From contig NZ_QUBQ01000006.1 of the NCBI RefSeq assembly GCF_003388735.1, forward strand, positions 62,001-126,000: a DNA stretch of 64,000 nt, in the 5' to 3' direction. The DNA comes from Paenibacillus paeoniae (GTDB lineage Bacteria > Bacillota > Bacilli > Paenibacillales > Paenibacillaceae). Both the position numbers and the translations under genes were made by a program. The notes beneath the pieces were generated by a model that was not told the origin of the DNA, searched no databases, and saw only the letters and a list, made by a program, of their open reading frames with translations. Shown here piece by piece: positions 24,855 through 34,167 of the stretch; the stretch's first letter is position 1, and each line of letters opens with the position of its first letter.

Positions 24855-25805
24855 TTAGCCCTGTTGCTTCTCTTTAAGCATGGATAGTAAATTCTCTGTC
24901 GCTTTAACAGCCATACGCTCTACAGCTTCTTGCGTGTATGCGCCTGTATGAGACGTTAATATAAAGGAATCTAGCTCTAGCAATTTATGATTAGACGGAG
25001 GTGGTTCTATACTGAAAACATCCTGTGCCGCTCCTGCTAACTTCTTGTTCAGCAATGCATTATAGAGAGCTTCTTCATCGACCAATTCGCCTCTTGATGT
25101 ATTAATCAAATAGCATGAAGGCTTACAATAGCTTAACGTGGTTTCATTAATTAAATGATGAGTAGCTGCGGTTGCCGGCACATGCAGAGATACAAAATCA
25201 CTTACGCCTAATACGCCCTCTAAGCTGGAACTAATCGCAATATGATGTTCTTTGAAAAAGGAGTCATCCTGCAAATAAGGATCGTATACGATGACATTCA
25301 TACATAATCCTCGTGCACGCAAGGCGACCTCACGCCCAATTTGACCTGCACCGATTAGACCAAGTGTTTTGCCGGTAACCTCATTCCCCATTACCCGCTG
25401 CCAGCTTCCCTTTTTCACTTCAGCCACAGTCAATGGAATCTTTCTTGCAATAGCAAATAGTAGACCAATCGCTAGCTCTGCAACAGATACATTATTGGTT
25501 CCGGCAGCGACTCGCACATCAATGGCTAATTCTTTGGCGCGTTGACTATCGATATTGTCCGTTCCCATGCCATATTTTGAAACCGCCTTGAGGTCGGGCA
25601 AGTCCTCTAACACATGCGCTGAAATGGGATCTACCCCCACAATAATGCCAACAACACCCTGCCGAGAAACTTCGATGATTTCATCTTCAGTCATGGTACG
25701 ACCTGAAGTATTATAGATCGGCTCCAAGCCAGCAGCCTTCAACAATTCAGCAGGTTCCGTCATCGTTCGCGGAAATGATTTTGGAGTTATAAGCACCCGG
25801 TTCAT
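24855..25805 (-). CDS. D-isomer-specific 2-hydroxyacid dehydrogenase (SerA-like)
   Basis: The protein has about 316 residues. The NAD-binding loop is LGLIGAGQIGREVALRARG, the active-site Arg is in NTSRGELVDE, and the Glu and His appear in DVFSIEPPP and TSHTGAYTQEA. It matches the phosphoglycerate dehydrogenase/glyoxylate reductase group without the regulatory ACT domain of SerA. In this operon it may act on a 2-hydroxy or 2-keto sugar acid. The start ATG at 25805 is preceded by AGGAG. It is spaced 28 bp from the AroE-like gene. Confidence 0.88.
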   Translation of the reverse strand: MNRVLITPKSFPRTMTEPAELLKAAGLEPIYNTSGRTMTEDEIIEVSRQGVVGIIVGVDPISAHVLEDLPDLKAVSKYGMGTDNIDSQRAKELAIDVRVAAGTNNVSVAELAIGLLFAIARKIPLTVAEVKKGSWQRVMGNEVTGKTLGLIGAGQIGREVALRARGLCMNVIVYDPYLQDDSFFKEHHIAISSSLEGVLGVSDFVSLHVPATAATHHLINETTLSYCKPSCYLINTSRGELVDEEALYNALLNKKLAGAAQDVFSIEPPPSNHKLLELDSFILTSHTGAYTQEAVERMAVKATENLLSMLKEKQQG

Positions 25806-25856
25806 TCTCTGTCCCACTCCTGTCCTGTAAGGTATTCAACCCGTCCATGATGACGG

Positions 25857-26846
25857 CTAATCAAGGTCGAAATAACAAAGCGTCGCCGGCAGTTCATGCC
25901 CTGTATTGACTTTGTCCGGACCTGTTACAAGATCAAAGCATGAAGCGATAACTTTGCCCCCATATACGATAGGTTCGCCTGGTTGATCCAGTTCACCATT
26001 AAGTCCATCCGTATCCGGGCTTTGCGCAATTCGCTTCACGACGCCGTCAGGCGTTACCTTAGCAATAGCATTTGCAGAGAAATCAGCGATATATAAGTTG
26101 CCGTTATCATCAAAAATCATGCCGTCCGTTGATTGCAGCTCTGCCGAATTCTGTGCCCAAACTTCATTGCTAGTGACTTCACCAGACTCATCAAAGCAAA
26201 TTCGATGCACGGCGCCGTCTCCGAAATTCCCTACGTACATGCGGCCTTCCTTATCAAAGGCTATGCCGTCTGCCCCATACTGGCAGTCCACATTTTGAGT
26301 AATAAACGTAGTCAGGATATGTCTATCCTCTAGCGTGTTTGTAATCTCAATGTTTTCTTCGTCAAGCTTGAAGCGATAGACGCAGCTCACTAATAGCTTC
26401 GACGAATCTTGCACTTTGGAAAGCAAGCTTTGCGTAACGTATGCATAGCCGTCTTTAATACGAATGCCGTTAGGATGCTCCATTCCTGTTGCAACAACGG
26501 TGCAACGTTCTACAAGGCCGTCGCGAACACGTAATCTTAAAATACGACCTTTGAATACCAGGGACGGATCACCTGACCATCCTTGATTGTCACAAATATA
26601 TAAATCGCCGTCCGGGCCAAAAGCGATACCCATCGGATGCGACTTCCCGGTTTCTTCATGAACGGGAACATCCGCCCACTTCATAATATGGCGTTCCTTA
26701 TCAATCCGTAAAATAACGCCTTGCTTCGACGGATCCGCATAGTTCGGGCATGACAGGATCAAATTCCCTTCGTGATCAATTGCCATGCCGTCCGGTGTTA
26801 CCGCAATGTCCTCAGGAAGCGCGCAATATAGCTTGGTTTCTTTCAT
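25857..26846 (-). CDS. SMP-30/gluconolactonase-like protein
   Basis: This protein of about 329 residues forms a six-bladed propeller of the SMP-30/LRE family. Repeated blade motifs are visible: DGMAIDHEGNLILS, PMGIAFGPDGDLYICDN, GADGIAFDKEGRMYVGNFG and STDGMIFDDNGNLYIADF, with metal-site residues such as ICDN and HPNGI. Family members hydrolyse sugar lactones to sugar acids. It would follow the neighbouring MDR dehydrogenase if that makes a lactone. ATG at 26846 lies nine bases after GAGAGG; ATG at 26855 is closer to it. The 14-bp gap to the dehydrogenase indicates one operon. Confidence 0.85.
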   Translation of the reverse strand: MKETKLYCALPEDIAVTPDGMAIDHEGNLILSCPNYADPSKQGVILRIDKERHIMKWADVPVHEETGKSHPMGIAFGPDGDLYICDNQGWSGDPSLVFKGRILRLRVRDGLVERCTVVATGMEHPNGIRIKDGYAYVTQSLLSKVQDSSKLLVSCVYRFKLDEENIEITNTLEDRHILTTFITQNVDCQYGADGIAFDKEGRMYVGNFGDGAVHRICFDESGEVTSNEVWAQNSAELQSTDGMIFDDNGNLYIADFSANAIAKVTPDGVVKRIAQSPDTDGLNGELDQPGEPIVYGGKVIASCFDLVTGPDKVNTGHELPATLCYFDLD

Positions 26847-26860
26847 GTCATTCATCCTCT

Positions 26861-27901
26861 CTACTTATCAAATGTGATCACTACTTTTTTTCCACTTTTG
26901 TTTTTGGCAGCGGCAAAGGCTTCAACTGCATCGTCAAAATGCACAATGTCCGATATATAGTCGGATGGAATTAAGCGACCTTCTGCCATCCACTCCAGAA
27001 TTTGTTCATGACATAAGGATTCTTCTAATTTGGATGGCCATTGCAGGAAATGAAGCGACCAGTTATATTCGGATTGACTCCAATCCAGCTCCATCTTTTG
27101 TTCCTTTGGCACGCCATAACAGCATATCTTTCCGTTATGCTTCACGACTTTCATCGACTGGTTCATAATTTCCGGCAAACCGACTGCATCCACCGTTTGA
27201 TCCACACCTTGCGGGAACAGCGCTTTAAGCTCTCTCACAATATCTACCGTTGAGCTGTTAAATACATAATCGGCTCCTACCGCTTTCGCTTCATCGATTT
27301 TGGAATCACGATTGACGGATACAACGACTGGCCCTAGACCGAGCAGCTTCGCCATTTTCGTAAAGGTTAATCCGACCGGACCAGCTCCAAAAATCACGAC
27401 ACTTTCACCAGCTTGAAAATTAAACCTCTTAATAGCGCTTAATACTTCACGGAAGGTCACAATCATGGCAGCGTCTACGGAGCTGATCTCGTCCGGAATT
27501 CGTTGCTGTGCATAATAAGCCTCTGAGAACTGCGGGTCGCCTGGACCTTTGCCATCAACCAACAATGCTTGCGCATCCCCGATAATTGCATATTCCGAAA
27601 ACGCGCCCCAACCAGAGTTCACACCATCAATCGCTTCTTCCATGAAGGGAAGCAGCACCCGATCTCCGAACGAGAAGCTGGTCACCTTCGAACCAAGCTC
27701 AACGACACGACCAACGCCTTCATGTCCAAGGCTAGCGGGATAGTGATCGAATCCCTTAAATTGCCCGTTTATAATTTTGGAATCTGTACCGCAGATTCCG
27801 CAGCTCTCCAGCTTCACTAACGCTTGATATTCGTTGTAGAGCGGACGCGCTATATGGCGTATCTCCAGATTTCCGCGCCCGTCGGTGACGAGACTCCTCA
27901 T
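26861..27901 (-). CDS. Zinc-type MDR alcohol/sugar dehydrogenase
   Basis: The protein has 346 residues from ATG 27901. The catalytic zinc site is CGICGTDSK and GHEGVGRVVELG. The structural zinc cysteine cluster is absent where expected. The cofactor loop reads VVIFGAGPVGLTFTKMAKL. The family oxidises sugars, polyols or threonine with NAD(P). The longer frame to 27952 overlaps the upstream permease stop and lacks an RBS, whereas GGGAGG precedes 27901. It lies 25 bp after the permease and just before the lactonase, which fits a sugar-to-lactone-to-acid sequence of steps. Confidence 0.88.
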   Translation of the reverse strand: MRSLVTDGRGNLEIRHIARPLYNEYQALVKLESCGICGTDSKIINGQFKGFDHYPASLGHEGVGRVVELGSKVTSFSFGDRVLLPFMEEAIDGVNSGWGAFSEYAIIGDAQALLVDGKGPGDPQFSEAYYAQQRIPDEISSVDAAMIVTFREVLSAIKRFNFQAGESVVIFGAGPVGLTFTKMAKLLGLGPVVVSVNRDSKIDEAKAVGADYVFNSSTVDIVRELKALFPQGVDQTVDAVGLPEIMNQSMKVVKHNGKICCYGVPKEQKMELDWSQSEYNWSLHFLQWPSKLEESLCHEQILEWMAEGRLIPSDYISDIVHFDDAVEAFAAAKNKSGKKVVITFDK

Positions 27902-27926
27902 ATGCCAACCTCCCATCGAGAATCCA

Positions 27927-28745
27927 TTATCCTTTGACCGCTGATGAAGCAAGACCTTCGATCAAGTTTTTCGAAAATGCGATAAAGAAGAACAGCACTG
28001 GAATGGTGCCGAGCGTAATCCCCAAAATTTGAGCGGCGTTATCATTTCTGAATTGACCCGCCAAGCCTCTTATTCCTAACGGGATCGTATACAGGGCATC
28101 TGAATTCAACACAATTAATGGTGTTAAGAAGCTATTCCAGGACCATAGGAACAATAGCAAGGCTAAGGTGACGAAAGCCGGGCGCATAAATGGCATCGCA
28201 ATGCGTAAAAACACACTCATTTCATTACAGCCATCTATTCTCGCGCTCTCCAATACTTCTGTCGGAATCGTATTTTTCGCAAATTGCGTCATCCAAAATA
28301 CGCCAAAAGCGCTTGCCGCAGGCGGTATGATTAGCGGCCACAACGTATCCATCCAACCAAACCAGCGCATTTCAATCACAAAGGCAATAATACTCAGCTG
28401 ACTTGGAATCATGAGCATCCCAATAACAATAGCCAGCATCAGCTTTTTACCTTTAAATTGATATTTCCCTAGAGCAAATCCGGCCGCAGAGCAGACTAAA
28501 ACGCCTAATACCGTGGTTGAAATTGCTACGACCAAACTATTCTTGTAATAGTTCAAAAAGTTGATTGAAAACACCGACGCTAAATTCTTATTCAAAGAAT
28601 CGCCAAACCAAAACTTTATGCCGGTATACAACTGATTGCTTTCATACGTACCCATAATAATCATCGTGTAGAAGGGGTAAAGGGAAATCAGTGAAATGAT
28701 CACCATGAGCAGAAACATAAAGGGACTTCCCAGCTTCTTAACCAT
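27927..28745 (-). CDS. ABC sugar transporter permease, MalG type
   Basis: The protein has 272 residues and six predicted transmembrane segments. The EAA loop reads EVLESARIDGCNEMSVFLRIAMPFMRPA, which couples the permease to an ATPase, and the end GLASSAVKG is typical of MalG proteins. It starts immediately after the stop of the MalF-type gene. No ATPase gene is present, so a shared MsmX-like ATPase encoded elsewhere is expected, as is usual for this class in Bacillales. Confidence 0.92.
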   Translation of the reverse strand: MVKKLGSPFMFLLMVIISLISLYPFYTMIIMGTYESNQLYTGIKFWFGDSLNKNLASVFSINFLNYYKNSLVVAISTTVLGVLVCSAAGFALGKYQFKGKKLMLAIVIGMLMIPSQLSIIAFVIEMRWFGWMDTLWPLIIPPAASAFGVFWMTQFAKNTIPTEVLESARIDGCNEMSVFLRIAMPFMRPAFVTLALLLFLWSWNSFLTPLIVLNSDALYTIPLGIRGLAGQFRNDNAAQILGITLGTIPVLFFFIAFSKNLIEGLASSAVKG

Positions 28746-29669
28746 TTACTCCCCTCCCTTATTCATAAAGCGAAGCACAACTAATGTAATCGCCGTAATG
28801 AGTATAAATAGCGCAAATGAAATGGCAGAGCCATATCCGTATCGGAATGTGCCGCCAAATACCGTATCATAAATCAGCCACGTTCCCGTTAATGCCGATC
28901 CTTGAGGACCACCGACCAGTGTCGCGCCGAATCCTGTGAAAATCATGTATGGCTCATCAAAGATCTGGAAGCAACCGATCATCGTAGTCAACACGACAAA
29001 AATCATGACTGGCTTCAAATTAGGCAATGTAATGCTGAATAATTGTCTCCATTTACCCGCTCCATCAATTTCACTTGCTTCATACAACTGTTTATCTATA
29101 CTCATAATGCCTGCCATAAATAAAACGGCTGTATAGCCGAAGTATTTCCATATCGTTACAAGCGCAATTGTTATTCTTGCAGGCCATTTTTCGCCTAACC
29201 AATTAATCTTTTCTGTAATGAAGCCAAACTTCATTAATATTTCATTTACGCTGCCGTAATTCGAATCAAACATAATGTTAAAGATTAAGCCGATCGCAAC
29301 AGACGTTGTAATATACGGGAGGAAATTCATTAAGCGGAATGTCCCGACAAAAGGCACCTTTTTACTGGTGAGCATGACACTAATAAATAAAGCCAAAATA
29401 ATTTGAGCTGGAATGATCATAATCATAAACAAAAACGTATTGCCCACTGCACGATAAAAACGCGTATCTTGAAAAACTTGAATGTAATTTTGTACCCCTA
29501 CCAACGATACATCTTTGGTTCCTGTCCAATCCGTCAAACTAATATACAAGGTGAATAAAATGGGGAATAAAGAAAATAACGCAAAAATAATAAAGAAAGG
29601 CGACACGAAAATGTAAGGTGCTAATTTTTGAGAAATCTTATTCCGTTTAGTTAATTCATCCGTAGACAT
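28746..29669 (-). CDS. ABC sugar transporter permease, MalF type
   Basis: The protein has 307 residues, with an N-terminal TM helix near 18-40 and about five more. The EAA loop region is KQLYEASEIDGAGKWRQLFSITLP. It is the partner permease of the MalG-type protein and would form the channel for the substrate bound by the lipoprotein encoded upstream. RBS GAGGTGGG precedes the ATG. Confidence 0.92.
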   Translation of the reverse strand: MSTDELTKRNKISQKLAPYIFVSPFFIIFALFSLFPILFTLYISLTDWTGTKDVSLVGVQNYIQVFQDTRFYRAVGNTFLFMIMIIPAQIILALFISVMLTSKKVPFVGTFRLMNFLPYITTSVAIGLIFNIMFDSNYGSVNEILMKFGFITEKINWLGEKWPARITIALVTIWKYFGYTAVLFMAGIMSIDKQLYEASEIDGAGKWRQLFSITLPNLKPVMIFVVLTTMIGCFQIFDEPYMIFTGFGATLVGGPQGSALTGTWLIYDTVFGGTFRYGYGSAISFALFILITAITLVVLRFMNKGGE

Positions 29670-29736
29670 TCAACACCCACCTCGATGCAGTCGAAATTTC
29701 GGAAAAAGACAGGGGACTGCCTTTTTCCGCTAGATA

Positions 29737-31077
29737 TTATTTCAATTCCGGAGCTGATTCTAAAATCATCTTCACCAATTCATTGTAAGCTTGCTCAGCC
29801 GTTCTGCCGTTTTCAATCATTTTCATCGTAAGGGCATTAGAATCGGTAATGATGGAGTCATACAAGGTAATCGGTCTTGCCTTTGTTTCTTTGCCAATTT
29901 CAATGAATTTCGACATAATATCTTGCCCTGCAAAATACGGATCAGCAGCAGAATAAATGTTGGCTTCCATTGCCGGTTTGTACAAGGTCATCGTATTGTT
30001 CACTTCAGCGAATGCTTTTGCGCCATCCATGGACATCGTTACCCATTTGACGAATTGCCATGCCAGCTCCTTGTTTTTAGCATCCTTCGGAATAGACATT
30101 CCTGTTCCGCCCCATTGATAGCTGACCGGAGCTCTCATTAGACCGTATCTTCCCTCAGAGTCAGGATCATTTGGTTTAATACCGTGAGGAACAAACCATG
30201 TAGGCGTTGCATAGAAAATGACATTATTGTTGGCGAAGCTTGCATTCCACGAAGCGGACCAAGTGTCCAGCTTGCCGAACATATTATTTTTAGTCATCTT
30301 CTCCATAAGCTCGTAAACGGGCTTAAAGGTGCTCTCTATGTTCAACTTTCCGTCTACTACCCACGGCTCTGTGTACGATCCTGATAGCAGGCGGAAGCCC
30401 TCTTCATATAGTCCGCTCATTAAAGTCACTTTTCCGCCGCTTTTTTCATACACTTCTTTGCCTTTTTCGACAAAGACGTCCCAATTGCTGAAAATAGCTT
30501 CTAATTCTTTCGGATCATCTGTTCCAAAATATTCACGCGCCAGATCACGTTTATAGGCAATGCCAGCCATTGTGGCATCCTCTTGAATGGTGACGACTTC
30601 ACCCTTTTCGTTCGTGATAAGGGGCAGCGCATACTCCAGCAAGTCGTCCAGCTTAGCGTTATAAGGCGCCGCGCTCAGATCTTCCCAAGCATCCAGGGAC
30701 ATCAACGCTCCGCGTGCTGACACTTCCATGAGTGAAACGTCGGGCATATCCCCGCGAGATGCAATCGTTGTTTGTAATTTACGACCGTAATCCGAGTTAG
30801 GAATGACCTCTACGTTCACCTTAATATTCGGATACACTTTATTAAAGGCAGGAACAACATTGGCTTCAAAGTCACCCCATGCCCATAACGTAAATTCGCC
30901 CGAATATTCTTCTGGAGATTTCTCCGTGAACGTGTTGTTATCACCAGGCGCACTGCTTGGGTTGGAGCCTTCATTTTTAGATCCATTCTTGCCAGTATTA
31001 GATGACTGTCCACATGCTGTCAAAACAAGGCTTAATGTAAGAAGAATAGCTACAAACGGCATTAATTTCTTTGACAT
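29737..31077 (-). CDS. ABC sugar-binding lipoprotein
   Basis: This 446-residue extracellular receptor has the lipobox LTAC at Cys22, a Ser/Asn-rich linker, and a CUT1-type solute-binding fold (EFTLWAWGDFEANVVPAFNK, and later YQWGGTGMSIPKDAKNKELAW). It should capture an oligosaccharide or sugar and deliver it to the two permeases downstream. It is the first gene of the nine-gene operon. Its promoter region carries a GntR-type site and a leader with a start-stop codon pair. RBS AGGAGGGG precedes the ATG. Confidence 0.93.
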   Translation of the reverse strand: MSKKLMPFVAILLTLSLVLTACGQSSNTGKNGSKNEGSNPSSAPGDNNTFTEKSPEEYSGEFTLWAWGDFEANVVPAFNKVYPNIKVNVEVIPNSDYGRKLQTTIASRGDMPDVSLMEVSARGALMSLDAWEDLSAAPYNAKLDDLLEYALPLITNEKGEVVTIQEDATMAGIAYKRDLAREYFGTDDPKELEAIFSNWDVFVEKGKEVYEKSGGKVTLMSGLYEEGFRLLSGSYTEPWVVDGKLNIESTFKPVYELMEKMTKNNMFGKLDTWSASWNASFANNNVIFYATPTWFVPHGIKPNDPDSEGRYGLMRAPVSYQWGGTGMSIPKDAKNKELAWQFVKWVTMSMDGAKAFAEVNNTMTLYKPAMEANIYSAADPYFAGQDIMSKFIEIGKETKARPITLYDSIITDSNALTMKMIENGRTAEQAYNELVKMILESAPELK

Positions 31078-31138
31078 TGATACCCCTCCTATTTGATCGC
31101 AAATGTATACTCGGTTCTACCTTCTCAAAACCATCACC

Positions 31139-31210
31139 TTACATAACACCACCTCCTTTGTAACTAGATGAATTGTTATTATGAAATTTTGTCATTACAT
31201 AATTACATAT
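31139..31210 (-). promoter_or_regulatory. Operator and leader upstream of the sugar-binding lipoprotein gene
   Basis: TTGTCATTACATAA (31189-31202) is a variant of the GntR-type motif, followed on the + strand by a second ATTACATAT half. CATAAT to its 3' side on the minus strand is a possible -10. In the leader, AGGAGGT (31157-31151) is followed six bases later by ATG and at once by TAA (31144-31139), a minimal start-stop reading frame upstream of the real start. Confidence 0.55.
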
Positions 31211-31271
31211 AAAGGATGACTATTTGATTGCACTTATTCACAGTGCGGCAGTCATCACTTCATCATCACCA

Positions 31272-31287
31272 TTGGTTGCGCTTACAT
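31272..31287 (-). promoter_or_regulatory. Candidate cre (CcpA) site
   Basis: ATGTAAGCGCAACCAA on the minus strand matches WTGNNANCGNWNNCAW at every fixed position. It lies between the PfkB stop and the receptor gene, where CcpA could reduce transcription in rich sugar. Confidence 0.5.
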
Positions 31288-31297
31288 ATTAACGTGA

Positions 31298-32278
31298 TTA
31301 TAACTCCTTGGATTGGAGCAATTCATAAACTTCTTCTGTTGTTGGCATGGACGGGATCGCTCCGATTTTCGTCGTAGCCAGTGCCCCTGCAGCGTTGGCA
31401 AATTGAATGGCACGAACTAGATTCGAATCAACCTTCAAGTGGAATTGGCCGTCACGATCATGCTGGATAAGCAATTGACTTAAGAGGCCCGCTACAAAGG
31501 CATCGCCTGCTCCAGTCGTTTCCTTTACTGCAATACGATGTCCCTCTATTTCCCCGGTTACTGCGCCATCGGAATAAAAACAGCCGCGCTCTCCTCTGGA
31601 TATTACAACCAATTGCGCACCTTTACTTAGAATATAGTTAGCTGCGGCAACTTCGGATTGATAGCCTGTAATAAACGCCATTTCTTCTTCGCTGATTTTT
31701 ACTATATCCGCATAACTAAACGCCGCTTGTATTTCTCGTTTGGCTTCTTCCTCATCATCCCACAGCATCAATCTTAAATTAGGGTCGTAAGATACCAGCA
31801 AACCAAGTTCCTTTGCACGTTTTACGGCATGCAACGTAGCAGATCGGGATGGCTCATGACTTAGACTAACCGAACCAAAATGCAACACTTTACTATTTCC
31901 CAAATATTCATCTGATATTTCATCCGCTCTGAGCAGAATGTCGGCCCCAGGATTGCGGTAAAACATACAATCTCGGATGCCATCTAGTCGAATAGCTACA
32001 AAGGATAATGTCGTTCTGGCATCTTCATCATAGATAACTTCAGAAATATCCACTTGGTTTTCATGCAAGGTTTGAGTCAAAAATTGACCAAACGGGTCTC
32101 TGCCCACTTTTCCGATAAAGGAAGATCGTCTTCCTAATCGCGACAGTCCTACCGCAACATTAGCCGGCGCTCCTCCCGGAGCTTTTATAAAACCTGGGCT
32201 ATCGATCAACGAAGCTTCACTCTGTGACGAAACAAAATCTATAAGTAATTCGCCTATACAAATCACATCATGCTTCAA
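31298..32278 (-). CDS. PfkB-family carbohydrate kinase
   Basis: The protein has about 326 residues. GELLIDFVS lies at the start, PGGAPANVAVGLSRLG is PfkB signature 1, and ETTGAGDAFVAGLLSQLL is signature 2 with the catalytic Asp. It resembles fructokinase or 2-keto-3-deoxygluconate kinase and would phosphorylate the released sugar or sugar acid. GGAGG lies eight bases before an in-frame TTG at 32278, which I take as the start; the ATG at 32284 is only two bases from that site. It follows the GH88/105 gene by 49 bp. Confidence 0.9.
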   Translation of the reverse strand: MKHDVICIGELLIDFVSSQSEASLIDSPGFIKAPGGAPANVAVGLSRLGRRSSFIGKVGRDPFGQFLTQTLHENQVDISEVIYDEDARTTLSFVAIRLDGIRDCMFYRNPGADILLRADEISDEYLGNSKVLHFGSVSLSHEPSRSATLHAVKRAKELGLLVSYDPNLRLMLWDDEEEAKREIQAAFSYADIVKISEEEMAFITGYQSEVAAANYILSKGAQLVVISRGERGCFYSDGAVTGEIEGHRIAVKETTGAGDAFVAGLLSQLLIQHDRDGQFHLKVDSNLVRAIQFANAAGALATTKIGAIPSMPTTEEVYELLQSKEL

Positions 32279-32327
32279 AGTCATGTCCTCCAATCCAATC
32301 CATTTCATTTGTATATAAATGTATGCC

Positions 32328-33281
32328 CTAGCCCAGCTTCTGCTTAGCCGTTTCCATTAACATGTAGAAGGCCTGGCCTTCAGTCGCCGTTCCAACCTGG
32401 TTAAAGTTCGGTGATCCGCAAACGCCTTGAACGATGCCATAGGAATCAACCTTGTTATTTGCCGCAGCTCTCATTTTATCCGCATTCGCCAGGTATTCTT
32501 CCCTCAGCCATCCTTCCTTCACACCAGAGTAGATCGCATACGCAAGCATCTGTGCAACATTCGTTTCGACAAAAGTCGTTGAATCGTCCAGCACATCATA
32601 GAACAATCCGTCTTCTCTTTGGTAAGTTAAACAGCCTTCGATCAGCTCATTTAAGTACCCAATCAACCGCTGCTTACTCTCTGCCATCGTATCGGGCAAC
32701 GTACGAATGACACGAATAAGTCCGGCAGCTGCCCAGCCGTTTCCTACTCCCCAATACGCATTCCGGATAAATCTCTCGTTGTCGTCATCCCACATATGCG
32801 AGAAGAGCTTTTTCTCCGCATTCCATAACAGCTCTCGGTAAGCCTCTACTTGTCTAACCGCTTCTTCCACATGCCCGGCTACGGCGATAAACGGCGGGGC
32901 CATATAGAAGGAATCCACCCATACTTGATTGGCGAAGTTCATATGGGAGATGGCTCCGTTCCTCGTTCTAGGCGCTTCGTTCAGCAAATAATTCAGCATC
33001 CGATCAGCGGCAATTTTATATTTCTCATCATTCGTATGCTTCCAAGCAAACAACACGGCCTCACCATTGCTTGCAGGATCCGTCACAGCCGGTTCACTGG
33101 CCATGATGCCGAGTCTGCCTTCTTCGGTCTGCCGAACGCACGCATCGTGTGCAAGCAAGACGACCTCCTCGATGTATCCGCTTTCAATTAACGCCTGAGC
33201 AGCAACGCCTTGCTCCCAGCTAAATCGTTGCATTGATAACATTGCTCGTTTTACTTTGTCCACTTTATCGTTTCCCACCAT
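32328..33281 (-). CDS. Glycoside hydrolase family 88/105-like unsaturated glucuronyl hydrolase
   Basis: The protein has about 317 residues in an (alpha/alpha)6-barrel with family motifs SWEQGVAAQALIESG, AYWGVGNGWAAAGLIRV and DVLDDSTTFVETNVAQMLAYA. Members such as YteR/UGL hydrate the unsaturated uronic acid left by polysaccharide lyases and release a sugar. No signal peptide is seen, so it acts inside on imported oligosaccharides. That makes a lyase-derived disaccharide the likely transported substrate. ATG at 33281 is preceded by GAGGTGA. The gene has its own GntR-type operator at 33318. Confidence 0.82.
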   Translation of the reverse strand: MVGNDKVDKVKRAMLSMQRFSWEQGVAAQALIESGYIEEVVLLAHDACVRQTEEGRLGIMASEPAVTDPASNGEAVLFAWKHTNDEKYKIAADRMLNYLLNEAPRTRNGAISHMNFANQVWVDSFYMAPPFIAVAGHVEEAVRQVEAYRELLWNAEKKLFSHMWDDDNERFIRNAYWGVGNGWAAAGLIRVIRTLPDTMAESKQRLIGYLNELIEGCLTYQREDGLFYDVLDDSTTFVETNVAQMLAYAIYSGVKEGWLREEYLANADKMRAAANNKVDSYGIVQGVCGSPNFNQVGTATEGQAFYMLMETAKQKLG

Positions 33282-33317
33282 AATCACCTCATATAGTCCA
33301 TTTATCAAGATATAAGT

Positions 33318-33329
33318 ATGTCATTACAT
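33318..33329 (-). promoter_or_regulatory. GntR-type operator upstream of the GH88/105 gene
   Basis: ATGTCATTACAT (inverted: ATGTAATGACAT) within TATGTCATTACATA. It lies 37 bp upstream of the chosen start, between the GntR stop and the hydrolase. Confidence 0.65.
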
Positions 33330-33378
33330 ATTATTCTAAAAATTTTTATAAACCTACTGATGAATGGTGGAAGCTCCC

Positions 33379-34128
33379 TTAACGAATGCCTAATTCAAAG
33401 GTAAACTGGCTTCTATCTCCACGATACTTGGCAAGTGAATATTCAATTGGTGTTTCATCAGCCAAATACGTTACGCTTTTAATAAATTGAATGGGCGTGC
33501 CTTTTTCGATTTCAAGGATTTGAGATTCATATTCCCCTGCTAATACTGCTTCTAATTTACGTACAGCCTTTAACAACTCAAACCCACATTCTTTGGACAA
33601 TAGATCATACAAGGATTCTCTCTGGAAATCTTTATCCATAATGGCCTGACATTTCTCGTATGGCAAATACGTAATGACGTAAACAATGGGTTCGTCGTTG
33701 GCAAATCTTAATCTGCGCAGCTGGATGACTTGATCATTTACAGCAATCTTCAACATCTCTGCAATACTGGAATCCGCCTCCATGACTTTGAGACCAATGA
33801 CTTTCGTCGTTGGCGTTAAGCCCTTGCGAACCATTTCATGATTAAAGCTTTCGAGCACTTGCAGGAACGATTGATTAATTTTGGTTTTCGTAATAAATGT
33901 TCCCTTGCCCTTTTGACGTGTCAAATACCCTTCAAAGACCAATTCATTAATGGCTTGACGCACGGTAGGTCTACTAATGCCGAAATGCTCGCTTAATTCG
34001 ATTTCAGTAGGTATTTGATTATTATTATCAGGTTTTTCTACTATATATTCCAACAATATCTCTTTTAGTTGGTAATAATATGGAACCGGAATATCTTTAT
34101 TTAATTTTTTCGAAAATAGACCAGCCAT
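33379..34128 (-). CDS. GntR-family transcriptional regulator (HutC/UTRA type)
   Basis: The protein has 249 residues. An N-terminal winged helix reads PVPYYYQLKEILLEYI and ELSEHFGISRPTVRQAINEL, then LTRQKGKGTFI. A C-terminal UTRA ligand domain follows (about 85-245), ending FIKSVTYLADETPIEYSLAKYRG. Such proteins repress sugar operons and release DNA on binding a sugar phosphate. It is the first gene of the cluster and carries its own operator at 34168-34179, which indicates autoregulation. It is the best candidate for binding the other three matching sites. Confidence 0.92.
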   Translation of the reverse strand: MAGLFSKKLNKDIPVPYYYQLKEILLEYIVEKPDNNNQIPTEIELSEHFGISRPTVRQAINELVFEGYLTRQKGKGTFITKTKINQSFLQVLESFNHEMVRKGLTPTTKVIGLKVMEADSSIAEMLKIAVNDQVIQLRRLRFANDEPIVYVITYLPYEKCQAIMDKDFQRESLYDLLSKECGFELLKAVRKLEAVLAGEYESQILEIEKGTPIQFIKSVTYLADETPIEYSLAKYRGDRSQFTFELGIR

Positions 34129-34167
34129 TTATCTCACCCTTTCAAAACAACAGTTCAACATATCAAT

